A stretch of DNA of 64,000 bases from Clostridia bacterium (GCA_017517865.1 JAFWYB010000068.1:62001-126000), one strand, 5' to 3'. Positions 1 to 8,768 are shown, counted from the stretch's first letter. The notes: a model not told the origin generated them from the letters alone. Program-made: numbers and translations.

Positions 1-743
1 ACAAGATAGGCAGAAAGGGCGAGAGCACCTCAATCACCCGTGATGTAAGCGGTGAGGGTGTTCAGCAGGCACTTCTCAAGATTCTTGAAGGCACAGTTTC
101 CAACGTGCCTCCCCAGGGCGGCAGAAAGCATCCCCAGCAGGAGTTTATACAGATTGATACCACAAACATACTTTTTATCTGTGCAGGCTCATTTGAGGGT
201 ATTGAAAGAATTGTTGAAAAGAGAATGGGTAACTCGGGCCTCGGCTTCGGTGCCAAGATAAAAAGCAAGCAGGAAATTGAGGAAAGCAAGATAATGCATA
301 AGGTCATTCACCACGACCTTGTGAAGTTCGGTCTTATTCCCGAGCTTGTGGGCCGTCTTCCCGTAATTACCGCTCTTGATGACCTTGACGAAGCGTCACT
401 TATAAGAATTATGTCTGAGCCTAAAAATGCTCTTATCAAGCAGTATCAGTACATTTTCTCCCTTGACGGCATCGAGCTTGAGTTTACCGACGAGGCACTC
501 AAGGCAATTGCAGAGAAAACACTCAAGGCAAAAACAGGTGCCCGAGGACTTCGTTCTATTATGGAAAAGCTTCTTGTGAAATATATGTACGATCTTCCTT
601 CGGCAGGATACGAGGGCAGGCTTACAATAACCAAAGAGGCAGTTAATGAGGAGGCTGATGCTCTCTTCGAGGCAGGTAACCTTATTTCCGATAAAAGAGC
701 CGACAAACACGGCAAAAATTCCGCTCAGGCTATTGACTTTTAA
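1..743 (+). CDS. clpX: ATP-dependent Clp protease ATP-binding subunit ClpX (5' truncated)
   Basis: The window opens inside this gene; the reading frame starts at base 3 and no start codon is present. ClpX is the AAA+ hexameric unfoldase that feeds substrates to ClpP in the cytoplasm. About 246 C-terminal residues are visible, against about 420 for a full protein. They include the [15 protein letters not shown] stretch, the RKH pore loop (GGRKHPQQ), the LGFGA loop that corresponds to the ClpP-docking IGF tripeptide, and the sensor-2 arginine region TGARGLRSI. The N-terminal zinc-binding domain and Walker A lie upstream of the window. The last codons overlap the -35 box of the secG promoter. 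Identification rests on very strong motif agreement. Confidence 0.97.
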   Translation, partial: KIGRKGESTSITRDVSGEGVQQALLKILEGTVSNVPPQGGRKHPQQEFIQIDTTNILFICAGSFEGIERIVEKRMGNSGLGFGAKIKSKQEIEESKIMHKVIHHDLVKFGLIPELVGRLPVITALDDLDEASLIRIMSEPKNALIKQYQYIFSLDGIELEFTDEALKAIAEKTLKAKTGARGLRSIMEKLLVKYMYDLPSAGYEGRLTITKEAVNEEADALFEAGNLISDKRADKHGKNSAQAIDF

Positions 744-762
744 TTTATTGTTGTGATAAAAT
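733..762 (+). promoter_or_regulatory. sigma-A promoter of secG
   Basis: TTGACT (733-738), an 18-nt spacer and TAAAAT (757-762), preceded by TGTGA, which forms an extended -10. The -35 box overlaps the clpX stop codon, so secG has its own promoter. Confidence 0.6.
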
Positions 763-794
763 ACCATAGTATAAAATTATCGGAGGTTTAACAG

Positions 795-1046
795 ATGACT
801 ACTCTTCAGTATGTATTATCAATTTTAACTATTATAGTATCTCTCACCATCATCGTTCTTGTTTCTCTTCAGGAAAGCAAGCAGAAGGGTCTTTCAGGCG
901 CAATTGCAGGCGGTGCAGACACTTTCTTCGGCAAGAATAAGGGCAGAACTATGGAAGCAAAGCTTTCATTTGCCACAAAAATCTGCGGCACAATTTTCTT
1001 CATCCTTGCTCTTGTTTCAGCTCTTCTTTTCCTTTTCGGAATATAA
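795..1046 (+). CDS. secG: Preprotein translocase subunit SecG
   Basis: An 83-residue protein with two hydrophobic segments (about residues 5-24 and 62-82) separated by a short polar stretch. This is the SecG layout. The family signature LQESKQKGLSGAIAGG lies just after the first membrane segment. SecG is the small accessory subunit of the SecYEG channel in the cytoplasmic membrane. The start is set by CGGAGGTTT at about 782-789. The gene has its own promoter upstream and a strong terminator downstream, so it is probably monocistronic. Length is normal for the family (about 75-85 residues). Confidence 0.95.
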   Translation: MTTLQYVLSILTIIVSLTIIVLVSLQESKQKGLSGAIAGGADTFFGKNKGRTMEAKLSFATKICGTIFFILALVSALLFLFGI

Positions 1047-1066
1047 GAGAAAACCGTAACAGAATT

Positions 1067-1096
1067 ATCCTCGCTTCTCAGAAGTGAGGATTTTTT
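1067..1096 (+). terminator. Rho-independent terminator after secG
   Basis: An 11-bp stem (1067-1077 with 1081-1091, one G-T wobble), a TCA loop and a T6 run. Confidence 0.8.
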
Positions 1097-1101
1097 GTTT
1101 T

Positions 1102-1137
1102 TTTACGACATAATTTACCGTTTAAACGGCTTATAAT
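1102..1137 (+). promoter_or_regulatory. Putative Spo0A-dependent promoter of spoIIGA-sigE
   Basis: A perfect TATAAT (1132-1137) has no good -35 hexamer at 17 nt. On the minus strand at 1102-1110 there is TGTCGTAAA, which matches the 0A-box core TGTCGAA at 6 of 7 positions. In Bacillus subtilis the spoIIG promoter is activated by Spo0A~P and has an abnormal -35/-10 arrangement. Assignment here is inference from the box, the poor -35 and the genes downstream. Confidence 0.45.
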
Positions 1138-1155
1138 GATATAGGTGATGTGCTG

Positions 1156-2022
1156 ATGCAGGTTATTTATGCCGATGTGCTTGTGATAATAAATATATAC
1201 ATAACCTATATTATTCTTATGCTTACCTCAGCCTTCGGCGGCGTGAAAAGAAATGCGGGCAGACTCGCTGTTGCTTCGGTTCTTTCGGGGCTTTATTCTC
1301 TTATTATTCTTGTGCCCGATGTCAGCAATACCGTTATAAGCATAACCAGAATGTTTTTTTCTTTTTTTATGCTTTTTATAGCCTTCGGCAGGGTCAGCCG
1401 CAAAAGCTTCTTGCGTCTTGCGGCGGCATTTTTTGCGGTTAATTTTGCTTTTGCGGGCGTTATGCTTGCCCTTTGGCTTTTTGTTTCTCCCGAAGGGATG
1501 TATTATAACAGCTCTGTAGTCTATTTTGATATAGACACGGGTACGCTGATAATTCTTACTGTTGTGTGCTATTTTGCTTTGTCGCTTATCAGCCGCTTTA
1601 TACAGAAAAGGGTACCGCGAGACAGCGTTTACGACTGTGTGATATATGCGGCAGACAGACAGTTTCACTGTCACTGCTTTCTTGATACGGGTAACAGCCT
1701 TAAGGATTGCTATACCGGAAGCAGTGTAATTATAATAAATAAAGATATTCTGAGGTCTGTAACAGGCGATAACCCGCTTGAAAGCAGGCTGAAAATAAGG
1801 CTGATACCTCACTGTACCGTTTCGGGTGAGGGTATGCTATACGCTTTTACAAGTGAGAAAGCAGAAATAAAAGGACTGACAAAAAGCTGCACGGTAAAAA
1901 ATGTAACGGTAGCACTTACTGAGGAAAAAATCCGCGGGGGAGGCTTTGACGGTATTCTCCCTTGGGATATATTTGAAAATACCACCGATGAAAGGGAGAA
2001 GAACCATGCTTTTACTGATTAA
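1156..2022 (+). CDS. spoIIGA: Sporulation sigma-E factor-processing peptidase SpoIIGA
   Basis: A membrane aspartic protease that cleaves the pro-sequence from pro-sigma-E at the septum during sporulation. The N-terminal half holds about five hydrophobic segments. The soluble C-terminal half carries the catalytic motif FLDTGNSL with the aspartate at residue 177, close to the position in Bacillus SpoIIGA. The family acts as a dimer, each chain giving one Asp. The start is the ATG at 1156 ([10 protein letters not shown]), with AGGTGA seven bases upstream; a GTG at 1150 is in frame but overlaps this site. The 3' end overlaps sigE by 17 bases, giving translational coupling of enzyme and substrate. 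Confidence 0.92.
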   Translation: MQVIYADVLVIINIYITYIILMLTSAFGGVKRNAGRLAVASVLSGLYSLIILVPDVSNTVISITRMFFSFFMLFIAFGRVSRKSFLRLAAAFFAVNFAFAGVMLALWLFVSPEGMYYNSSVVYFDIDTGTLIILTVVCYFALSLISRFIQKRVPRDSVYDCVIYAADRQFHCHCFLDTGNSLKDCYTGSSVIIINKDILRSVTGDNPLESRLKIRLIPHCTVSGEGMLYAFTSEKAEIKGLTKSCTVKNVTVALTEEKIRGGGFDGILPWDIFENTTDEREKNHAFTD

Positions 2023-2713
2023 GGAAAAACTCAGGAAACTGCTTTCACGCCTGAAAAATAAGACAGAGGTTTATTATATCAACGGAGCAGATAATCTTCC
2101 GCCGCCGCTGAGCAGGGAACAAGAGGATGAAATATTAGGTGAAATAGAAATGGGTAACCGAAAAAACACAGAGCTGCTGATAATACATAATCTGCGCCTT
2201 GTTGTTTATATTGCAAGAAAGTTTGAAAATACGGGTATCTGTGTAGAGGACCTTGTTTCGATAGGTACGATAGGACTTATAAAGGCGGTAAATACCTTTT
2301 GCCCGTCGAAGAAAATCAAGCTTGCAACCTACGCTTCGAGGTGTATTGAAAACGAAATACTTATGTATATGAGAAAGACCGCCAACAGAAAAAATGAGAT
2401 GAGCTTTGACGAGCCGCTGAACGTTGACTGGGACGGCAACGAGCTTCTTCTGAGTGATGTGCTGGGCTCAGATAATGATGTAGTAAACAGAAATATTGAG
2501 TGCCTTGACGAAAAAAGGCAGCTTTTAAAAGTGGTAAGCGGTCTTGCAGAACGCGAAAAGAAGATAATGACTATGCGCTTCGGCCTTTTCGGCTCAAAGG
2601 AATATACCCAGAAGCAGGTTGCAGATATGCTGGGCATATCACAAAGCTACATTTCACGCCTGGAAAAACGTATACTTGAAAAGCTTAAAAAAGAGCTTAT
2701 GCGTATGGAATGA
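2006..2713 (+). CDS. sigE: RNA polymerase sporulation sigma factor SigE (pro-sigma-E)
   Basis: The mother-cell sigma factor of early sporulation. The 235-residue protein starts with a basic amphipathic leader ([18 protein letters not shown]) that corresponds to the cleavable pro-sequence. It continues with [11 protein letters not shown], region 2 ([49 protein letters not shown]), [18 protein letters not shown], and the region 4 helix-turn-helix ([19 protein letters not shown]). The ATG at 2006 is chosen because AAAGGGAGAAG precedes it and the protein then matches the family N-terminus; a longer upstream frame does not. In Bacillus sigG follows directly. Here it does not: a metabolic gene with its own promoter comes next. 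Confidence 0.96.
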   Translation: MLLLIKEKLRKLLSRLKNKTEVYYINGADNLPPPLSREQEDEILGEIEMGNRKNTELLIIHNLRLVVYIARKFENTGICVEDLVSIGTIGLIKAVNTFCPSKKIKLATYASRCIENEILMYMRKTANRKNEMSFDEPLNVDWDGNELLLSDVLGSDNDVVNRNIECLDEKRQLLKVVSGLAEREKKIMTMRFGLFGSKEYTQKQVADMLGISQSYISRLEKRILEKLKKELMRME

Positions 2714-2715
2714 GG

Positions 2716-2744
2716 TTGACAAGCGCAGACCGGTGGTATAAAAT
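2716..2744 (+). promoter_or_regulatory. sigma-A promoter of the PfkB kinase gene
   Basis: TTGACA (2716-2721), a 17-nt spacer and TAAAAT (2739-2744), located 2 bases after the sigE stop. Confidence 0.7.
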
Positions 2745-2803
2745 TATAGTTATGAATCTGGGCTCTGTCCCTGTTTTGTTAAAACAAAGGAGTTGTATAA
2801 ATT

Positions 2804-3718
2804 ATGTCTTTTGCAGCAGGCTTCGGAAAAACAAACGTAGATTTGCTTTTTGAAAATATGCCCCGACTTCCCGAAGAGGGCGAAGAAATATTCACTGACA
2901 GCTTTTCCCTCTGTCTCGGCGGCGGTGTACCCGGTACAATGGTTACTCTGGGCAGACTCGGCGTTGAATGCAAAACCGTAACAGAGCTTTCCGACGATAT
3001 GTTTTCCGAATTTGCGCTTTCGGAATTCAGAAAGGCCGGCATTGAACCTGTAAACCTTTATAAGGGTGATAAAATTGCGGTAAATATAACCGCGGCGGCA
3101 ATCACGCCTGCTGACCGTACCTTTGTATCCTACGGCAACAGCGAAAGCTCTGTAAGTGAAGAGGAGCTTTATAACGCTCTTAAGGGCGCAAAGCTTGCGG
3201 CTATGCACGAAAGCTATAACGATGTTTACCGAAAGCTTCGTCAAGAGGGTACAACAATAATTCTCGATACAGGCTTTGTTGAGGGTATGAGCCTTGAAAG
3301 CTATAAGCCGATGCTCGAAATTGCCCATTGGTTTTTACCCAACAGAAAGGAAGCAGTCATAATTACGGGTGAGGAAGACCCGAAAAAGGCCGCTCTGGTG
3401 CTTAAAAAGTATCTTGATACTCCCATAGTCAAGCTCGATAAGGATGGCTGTCTCATTCTTAAGGACGGTCAGTTTATATACGTAAAGAGCATTGATGAGT
3501 TTGTTCGTGTTGACTCGACGGGTGCAGGCGACGCCTTCTTTGCAGGCTTTGCCTACGGTCTTATGCATGATGAGCCCGTTGAAAAATGTGTGCTCTACGG
3601 CAACATCACAGGCGGTAAATGCGTAACTGCAGTCGGTTGCACAACTGCTTTCTTCAACGAAGAGGAGCTTCTTATTATGGCGGAAAAATATAAGGACAAC
3701 ATAGTTTATAACTACTGA
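2804..3718 (+). CDS. PfkB-family carbohydrate kinase
   Basis: A 304-residue ribokinase/PfkB-fold sugar kinase. The N-terminal glycine-rich substrate motif LGGGVPGTMVTLGRLG (about 38-53) and the C-terminal ATP/anion-hole signature VDSTGAGDAFFAGF are both present. The catalytic base is D243. The sugar substrate cannot be read from sequence; ribokinase, fructokinase or a nucleoside kinase are all possible. It is followed 8 bases later by a HAD phosphatase, so the two probably form a transcription unit that phosphorylates and dephosphorylates small sugars. The start has AAAGGAG about 10 bases upstream. There is no visible link to the preceding sporulation genes, because a strong promoter lies between. 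Confidence 0.88.
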   Translation: MSFAAGFGKTNVDLLFENMPRLPEEGEEIFTDSFSLCLGGGVPGTMVTLGRLGVECKTVTELSDDMFSEFALSEFRKAGIEPVNLYKGDKIAVNITAAAITPADRTFVSYGNSESSVSEEELYNALKGAKLAAMHESYNDVYRKLRQEGTTIILDTGFVEGMSLESYKPMLEIAHWFLPNRKEAVIITGEEDPKKAALVLKKYLDTPIVKLDKDGCLILKDGQFIYVKSIDEFVRVDSTGAGDAFFAGFAYGLMHDEPVEKCVLYGNITGGKCVTAVGCTTAFFNEEELLIMAEKYKDNIVYNY

Positions 3719-3726
3719 GGTTTATT

Positions 3727-4563
3727 ATGAAAAAAGCTGATTTTTCAGACTGGCTTATAGTTTCGGATATAGACGGTACGCTCATTGATAAGCAAAGAAA
3801 AATGCCGTCGGTCAATACTGAGGCTATCGACCGTTTTGTGCATACTCTCGGCGGAAATTTTACTCTTGCCTCTGCAAGAGGTGTAGAATCTCTCACGCCT
3901 CACTACAAAGCTCTGCCCGACGTAAAGACCCCTGCAATTGTGCTTAACGGTGCAGGTATTTATGATTTTTCCGCAGAAAAAATGCTATGGTTCAACCCGG
4001 TACCCGAAAGCGGCATAAATGCGGTAAAAAGAGCTATGAAAAAATACAGATTTCTTGAAATCGGCATATTTACGGATGATATGATTTATCTTGTAAGGCC
4101 CGGAATCTTATCTTCTGTTATGATGAAGCTTGATTCACTGTCACACATACGTGTGAAGAGTATTGATGCTGTACCCCGTGAAAATTGGGGCAAGATAATT
4201 TTTTTCTGTCCCGTGTGGCAGAAAAATAAAATACGGGGCTATGTTAAAGGCATCGCAGACGATAGCCTTGCTTTTATAGACACCACAGCATTTTCCTTTG
4301 ATATGGTAAGCAGCACAACGAACAAGGGCAACGCAGTGCTTAAGCTTGCGGAGCTTCTCGGCATACCTGAGAAAAACATCGGTGCAATAGGAGATTACTA
4401 TAATGACCTTGATATGCTGCGTGCTGTCAGCCATCCTGCCTGCTGTGCCAAAGCCCCCGAAGAGCTTCACAATATATGTGAGTTTCACGCCTGTCACTGC
4501 AATAAGGGTGCCGTTGCAGATTTTATTGCTTATATTGAAAATAAATATCAGACACAGTCTTGA
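3727..4563 (+). CDS. HAD-superfamily hydrolase, Cof-type (subfamily IIB)
   Basis: A 278-residue sugar-phosphate phosphatase-like protein. Motif I is SDIDGTLID (nucleophile D14, acid D16). Motif II lies in LASARG, a conserved lysine falls in the TNKGNAVLKLAELLGI stretch, and motif IV is GAIGDYYNDLDMLRAV. These are typical of the Cof/YidA group, which dephosphorylates phosphosugars and related cofactors in the cytoplasm. The C2-type cap lies between motifs II and III. The start follows TGAGGTTT and is only 8 bases after the PfkB gene, so co-transcription is likely. The exact substrate is unknown. Confidence 0.87.
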   Translation: MKKADFSDWLIVSDIDGTLIDKQRKMPSVNTEAIDRFVHTLGGNFTLASARGVESLTPHYKALPDVKTPAIVLNGAGIYDFSAEKMLWFNPVPESGINAVKRAMKKYRFLEIGIFTDDMIYLVRPGILSSVMMKLDSLSHIRVKSIDAVPRENWGKIIFFCPVWQKNKIRGYVKGIADDSLAFIDTTAFSFDMVSSTTNKGNAVLKLAELLGIPEKNIGAIGDYYNDLDMLRAVSHPACCAKAPEELHNICEFHACHCNKGAVADFIAYIENKYQTQS

Positions 4564-4588
4564 AAAATGTATAATAAAGTGGTATTAT
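4560..4588 (+). promoter_or_regulatory. sigma-A promoter of secreted hydrolase gene
   Basis: TTGAAA (4560-4565), 17-nt spacer, TATTAT (4583-4588). It starts at the HAD gene stop codon. Confidence 0.7.
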
Positions 4589-4616
4589 TCAACTATAACA
4601 CAAGGAGGTTGAAAAC

Positions 4617-6056
4617 ATGAAAAAAATATTATCGGTTTTACTTACAGTTGTTATGCTTCTCACTCTTGCAGTGCCGGCTTTTGCTGCCGGTGAGGGTGAA
4701 GAATACGACGGCAACCCCGTCATTATTGTAAGAGGTCTTTCTGTCGGTCTCAAATATGAGGACGGCACGTCTGCTCTCAACATCAATTCGGGCAAGATTT
4801 TGGGTGCACTTCTCGAATGTGTTATCACACGCTTTGCACTTAAGAACGAGGATGCTCTTTACGATACCTTTGCAGAGGTTGTAAATGATATTCTCACACC
4901 CTTTTCCTGCGACAGAGAGGGTAACTCCATCTATCCCGTAACAAACAAGCAGTATTATGAGGCTCTTTCAAATTACAAAAACTTCCCTTATTACAACGAC
5001 ACTGAGGGTGGTATAACGAGAGCTGCGGCAAAGAGATACGGTGCAGAAAATGTTTATTACTTTACCTATGATTACAGAAAGACTCCGGAAGCTCTCGCTC
5101 ACGAACTCGAGGCGCTTATCGAAACAGCAAAGGCTGACCATAATGCAGAAAAGGTAAATATCATCTGCGCAAGTATGGGCTGTATAGTAACAAACGCTTA
5201 TTTCTATTATTGCGACGGCTATAAGAGTGTTGGATCTGCTGTTTACCTTTCGGGTGCACACAACGGCCTTCTTATGTGCGGTGATGCTCTCAGCGGAAAC
5301 ATCAGCTTTGATAAGGATATCATCAAGGCTATGATAAAGGACTGGCTTGACGGCAACGTTTTTGTCAACATAATTCTTGAGCTTTTTGATTTTATCGGAG
5401 CCTTTGATTACTTTACCGATTATTTCAACAAGTGGGTTTCAGATTATTTTGACAAGGCAAATGACGATGTATTGCGTGACCGCCTGGGTACAATGGCAGG
5501 TATGTGGAGCTTTTGTCCCGACGAGTATTTTGACAGCGCCTATGAAAAGATTTTTGCAGGTCACGAGTCAGAGTACCCCGTATGTGAGGACATAAAGGAA
5601 ATAGGTAATTTTAACAAGCAGACTGAAAATATCCTCGCCAAAGCCTATGAGGAGGGCGTAAACATTACCTTCGTTTCGCATTATAATACACCGGCTGCAC
5701 CCGTTTATGACAGTGCTGTAATGAACAGTGACGGTGTTATTGAAACCGTATTCACCTCAAACTTTGCAACGGTTGCAGACTACGGAAAAACTCTTTCGGA
5801 TGAATACATTGCGTCGGTTTCAGATAAGAAATACGTTTCAGCAGACAAGGTGATCGATGCATCAACAGCTCTTTACAAAGATTATACCTGGTTTGTAAAG
5901 AATGCGGAGCACGTTGCCTGCGATTACGGAACTGAAATGAACGACTTCGTGTTTATACTTCTTGAATATGACGGACAGCCCGATATCGGTTCCTTCCCTG
6001 AATATCCTCAGTTCCTTGTAGCTGACGAAGCACAGAATCTTGAAATACTCAAATAA
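4617..6056 (+). CDS. Secreted LCAT/lipase-like alpha/beta hydrolase
   Basis: A 479-residue exported protein with a clear Sec signal peptide (MKKILSVLLTVVMLLTLAVPAFAA, cleavage after about residue 23-24). The core looks like the lecithin:cholesterol acyltransferase type of alpha/beta hydrolase: an early strand with NPVIIVRGL, an oxyanion-like TYDYRKTP (D152), and the nucleophile elbow NIICASMGCIVTNAY with S186. The elbow is C-A-S-M-G rather than G-x-S-x-G. A conserved KDYTWFVKNAEH block near the C-terminus supplies the likely catalytic H432. A paralogue at 39390-41048 shares these blocks. The start is set by AAGGAGGTT. Substrate (lipid, ester or peptidoglycan acyl group) is unknown. A bidirectional terminator ends the gene. 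Confidence 0.72.
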   Translation: MKKILSVLLTVVMLLTLAVPAFAAGEGEEYDGNPVIIVRGLSVGLKYEDGTSALNINSGKILGALLECVITRFALKNEDALYDTFAEVVNDILTPFSCDREGNSIYPVTNKQYYEALSNYKNFPYYNDTEGGITRAAAKRYGAENVYYFTYDYRKTPEALAHELEALIETAKADHNAEKVNIICASMGCIVTNAYFYYCDGYKSVGSAVYLSGAHNGLLMCGDALSGNISFDKDIIKAMIKDWLDGNVFVNIILELFDFIGAFDYFTDYFNKWVSDYFDKANDDVLRDRLGTMAGMWSFCPDEYFDSAYEKIFAGHESEYPVCEDIKEIGNFNKQTENILAKAYEEGVNITFVSHYNTPAAPVYDSAVMNSDGVIETVFTSNFATVADYGKTLSDEYIASVSDKKYVSADKVIDASTALYKDYTWFVKNAEHVACDYGTEMNDFVFILLEYDGQPDIGSFPEYPQFLVADEAQNLEILK

Positions 6057-6067
6057 CCGTAAAAATA

Positions 6068-6107
6068 CTCCTGCAGTTCATTGACGGACTGCAGGAGCTT
6101 TTTTGTT
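6068..6107. terminator. Bidirectional terminator between convergent genes
   Basis: A perfect 10-bp stem (6068-6077 with 6088-6097) around a 10-nt loop, followed by a T-run on the plus strand. Confidence 0.85.
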
Positions 6108-6110
6108 TTT

Positions 6111-7199
6111 TTATTTTAACTTTTTGATTATCCCGATGCTGATTCCTATAACAGCACCTGCGGCAGCGAGCTTTTTTGCTGTGCTGAAAGCCTGTTCAAC
6201 AGAAGAGGGCGAGTGTGTGAATATAAACTCTTTTAAAGGTGAGTGAGGCTTATAGCTGCAAAGCTCTCCCATTGTTACGGTGTAGGTTTCAAAGCTTTTC
6301 ACGTCATTTTCATTCAGAAGGAAAACTCTTACGCCTCTGTTTTTGCCGGGACCGTAGGTGTTGAAGCCTGCTCCCTGTGTATAACCGAGGGTAACGCCCT
6401 TGAGCTTGCGGCTGAAGGAATTTATGTGGTCGTGGCCGACGAACAGAGCAAAAATATCGTCGTGCTTTATTATTTCGTCAAACTCGCCGTTGTTTATTTC
6501 GGGGGAAGCGGGGTTTTCCCTCATAAATTCACCTTTTGCAGGGTTTTCGAGTATATAATATCCCTTTCTTGAGCGGAAGCCTTCAACGGAACCTCTTGTA
6601 TAGAAGGGGACCTTTTTGATGACGTCGTAAAACTCCGGACAGGGTATATGCTGAAAAATCATAGCGGGGAGGAATCCGTTTTTTTCACGCGCTTTGCCGA
6701 GCCAGCTTATTCTTTCCTTGCTGAGGGGCTCGTAAGCTCCGTCGCTTCCCTTTTTACCCGTGTCTATAAGATAAAGAGCAAGCACATCCTCTGAGCGGTC
6801 ACTGCTCTTTATTTTTACCGTGTAGGTACCCTCGTCAAAGCTGTCACCGTCAAGAGGTTTTACGCAGTTTTCATATTTCCTGTAAAATTCAAGCTGAGCA
6901 CTTTTGCTTATCTTGCAGTCATCGTCGTGGTTGCCGAAGGTAAAGACGAAGGGGATGCTTCTCCTTACAAGGGGCTCAAGAAAGGCATCAATGCATTTTT
7001 CTGCCTTTTCTGCGGCATTTTCTCTGTAGCACGGAGAGTAGCCCTGAATCTGGTCGCCGGTGAAAACAACAAGATCGGGCTTTTCTCTTTCTACGGCAAG
7101 GTCAATAAGCTTAACCGTATCGGGATTGTGAGGCACATCCTCCTGAATATCGGCTATCTGCATTATTTTAAACTGTGAGTTTTTGAAATTAAGGGTCAT
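6111..7199 (-). CDS. Calcineurin-like metallophosphoesterase
   Basis: A 362-residue cytoplasmic phosphoesterase with the five metal-binding blocks in order: MQIADIQ (D17), VVFTGDQIQG, FGNHDDD, FQHIPCPEF and VGHDHINSF. The arrangement resembles the Dcr2/purple-acid-type branch with FxHIPxPE. One departure is that block I reads D-I-Q where D-x-H is usual, so one metal ligand may be replaced. The C-terminus ends in a short hydrophobic segment (LAAAGAVIGISIGII) and could contact membrane. AGGAGA lies 8 bases before the ATG at 7199. It is transcribed alone from its own promoter and ends at a shared terminator. Substrate is unknown. Confidence 0.83.
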   Translation of the reverse strand: MTLNFKNSQFKIMQIADIQEDVPHNPDTVKLIDLAVEREKPDLVVFTGDQIQGYSPCYRENAAEKAEKCIDAFLEPLVRRSIPFVFTFGNHDDDCKISKSAQLEFYRKYENCVKPLDGDSFDEGTYTVKIKSSDRSEDVLALYLIDTGKKGSDGAYEPLSKERISWLGKAREKNGFLPAMIFQHIPCPEFYDVIKKVPFYTRGSVEGFRSRKGYYILENPAKGEFMRENPASPEINNGEFDEIIKHDDIFALFVGHDHINSFSRKLKGVTLGYTQGAGFNTYGPGKNRGVRVFLLNENDVKSFETYTVTMGELCSYKPHSPLKEFIFTHSPSSVEQAFSTAKKLAAAGAVIGISIGIIKKLK

Positions 7200-7230
7200 A
7201 AAAACATCTCCTGAGAATAGTTGCCGTATA

Positions 7231-7259
7231 AGTATATATTATTTTTGCATTGAGGTCAA
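7231..7259 (-). promoter_or_regulatory. sigma-A promoter of the metallophosphoesterase gene
   Basis: Minus strand: TTGACC (7254-7259), 17-nt spacer, TATACT (7231-7236). Confidence 0.65.
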
Positions 7260-7324
7260 CATATTCACGCACCGTTCTTCTCTCACATATAATAAAATAT
7301 AATACTATAAAGGAGAGGAAGCGG

Positions 7325-7555
7325 ATGCATTACACATATATAAAATTTGAAAATCAGACCTACGGCGAAAAGGCAGTCAGCGTTCTTTCGTCAAACGGCA
7401 TAAAAGCAAGCCTTCGGCGTAATCCCAACCCTAACCACAAGCAGGGCTGTAACTTTGCTCTGTTTGTAAACGGCAATATCTGGGACGCCTATGATATAAT
7501 CACCAGGAGCCATATTAAAAACTTAGGCGTAGAAAGCTACCGTGATAGGATATGA
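7325..7555 (+). CDS. DUF3343 protein, putative sulfur/selenium carrier
   Basis: A 76-residue protein. The real start is the ATG at 7325 after AAGGAGAGG, not an in-frame upstream codon. It has the DUF3343 layout: a beta-strand start (HYTYIKFENQTYGEKAVSVL), then SNGIKASLRR, and a conserved cysteine in QGCNFALFV. DUF3343 proteins are proposed carriers of persulfide or selenium because they co-occur with cysteine desulfurases and selenium genes. Here the gene overlaps the following desulfurase by 4 bases (ATGA), which fits such a donor-carrier pair. The carrier role itself is inference; no direct biochemical motif other than the cysteine can be seen. Confidence 0.8.
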   Translation: MHYTYIKFENQTYGEKAVSVLSSNGIKASLRRNPNPNHKQGCNFALFVNGNIWDAYDIITRSHIKNLGVESYRDRI

Positions 7556-8700
7556 TATATCTCGATAACGGAGCTACCACCTTTCCGAAGCCGCAGAGTG
7601 TGCTCAGGGCGGTCAATGAGGCTATGAGCCTTTACGGCGCCAATCCGGGCAGAGGCGGCCACGCTATGACAATGAAGGCAGGGAGAAGGGTTTATGAAAC
7701 CCGTCAGGCGTTGGCTGATATGTTTTCCTGCGGAAGTGACAGGGTAGCTTTCTGCGATAACTGTACCTCGGCGCTGAACACTGCTATAAGAGGCTGCCTT
7801 AAAAAGGGCGATCATGTAATAATCTCCTCGCTTGAGCACAACTCCGTGCTGCGCCCCGTGCACGCTATGAAAAAAGAAGGGCTAATAACCTACGACGTGT
7901 TTTTTGTTGAGCCCTGCAGCAAGGAAAAAACACTTTCAAACCTGAAAGCGCTTATAAAGAAGAATACGACGGCGGTTATATGCACTGCCGTTTCAAATGT
8001 TTTCGGCACGGTGCTGCCGGTGGCTGAAATCGGCGCACTGCTTGAGGGCAGGGGAATTCTGTTTGTTGTTGACGGCGCTCAGGCGGCGGGTAGCCACAGA
8101 CTGAATATGAGTGAAGATAAAATAGATATTCTCTGTCTGCCGGGTCATAAGGGCCTTATGGGGCCTATGGGTACGGGCTTGCTTCTTTTTAACGAAAGAG
8201 CAGAGCCGTTACCATTAAAATACGGCGGTACGGGAAGCGGCTCAATGAGCCCCGACCAGCCCGATTTTTACCCTGACCGGCTTGAAAGCGGCACGGTCAA
8301 TCTGCCGGGTATAGCGGGTCTTGGCGCCGGAGTGAGCTTTATCAGGTCAAGAGGGCTTGAGGCAATATCTCAGAGCGAAAGTGAGCTTATTTCAGTTTTG
8401 AGGGAAGACCTTTCGGTAATAAAGGGAGCTGAGGTTTATTCCCTTATGCATTCTACGCCGCGGACGAATCTGCTTTCCTTTAATATAAAAGGGAAGCACA
8501 GTGAGCAGGTGGCAGAGCTTGCCGATAAAAGAGGAATCGCCCTTCGCGCAGGGTACCACTGCTCATATCTTGCACATAAAAGCTACGGCACGGAAAAAAA
8601 CGGTACGGTAAGAGTCAGCGTAGGACCTTTTAATACAAAAAAAGACATTAAAAATTTAGCTTTTTATCTTAATAAAATTGCATTGTGCAAAAATATGTGA
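7552..8700 (+). CDS. Cysteine desulfurase family protein (class V aminotransferase)
   Basis: A 382-residue PLP enzyme of the TIGR01977 type, distinct from the iron-sulfur IscS/SufS housekeeping enzymes. Visible residues are the N-terminal YLDNGATTFPKP, H96 in SLEHNSV stacking on PLP, D174 in VDGAQAAG, the Schiff-base lysine K200 in LPGHKGLMGP, and C337 in LRAGYHCSYLAHK as the likely persulfide cysteine. The C-terminal RVSVGPFNTKKDI is typical of the family. It is translationally coupled to the DUF3343 gene. The probable role is removal of sulfur or selenium from cysteine or selenocysteine and its transfer to DUF3343. The downstream cdaA promoter lies in its 3' end. Confidence 0.9.
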   Translation: MIYLDNGATTFPKPQSVLRAVNEAMSLYGANPGRGGHAMTMKAGRRVYETRQALADMFSCGSDRVAFCDNCTSALNTAIRGCLKKGDHVIISSLEHNSVLRPVHAMKKEGLITYDVFFVEPCSKEKTLSNLKALIKKNTTAVICTAVSNVFGTVLPVAEIGALLEGRGILFVVDGAQAAGSHRLNMSEDKIDILCLPGHKGLMGPMGTGLLLFNERAEPLPLKYGGTGSGSMSPDQPDFYPDRLESGTVNLPGIAGLGAGVSFIRSRGLEAISQSESELISVLREDLSVIKGAEVYSLMHSTPRTNLLSFNIKGKHSEQVAELADKRGIALRAGYHCSYLAHKSYGTEKNGTVRVSVGPFNTKKDIKNLAFYLNKIALCKNM

Positions 8701-8706
8701 TACAAT
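8678..8706 (+). promoter_or_regulatory. sigma-A promoter of cdaA-cdaR
   Basis: TTGCAT (8678-8683), 17-nt spacer, TACAAT (8701-8706), with TGTGA directly before the -10. It overlaps the end of the desulfurase gene. Confidence 0.65.
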
Positions 8707-8768
8707 ATACTGTGGAAAATGATATTAAGTAAGAAAACACATACAAGAGATAAACTGCGGAGGAAAAT

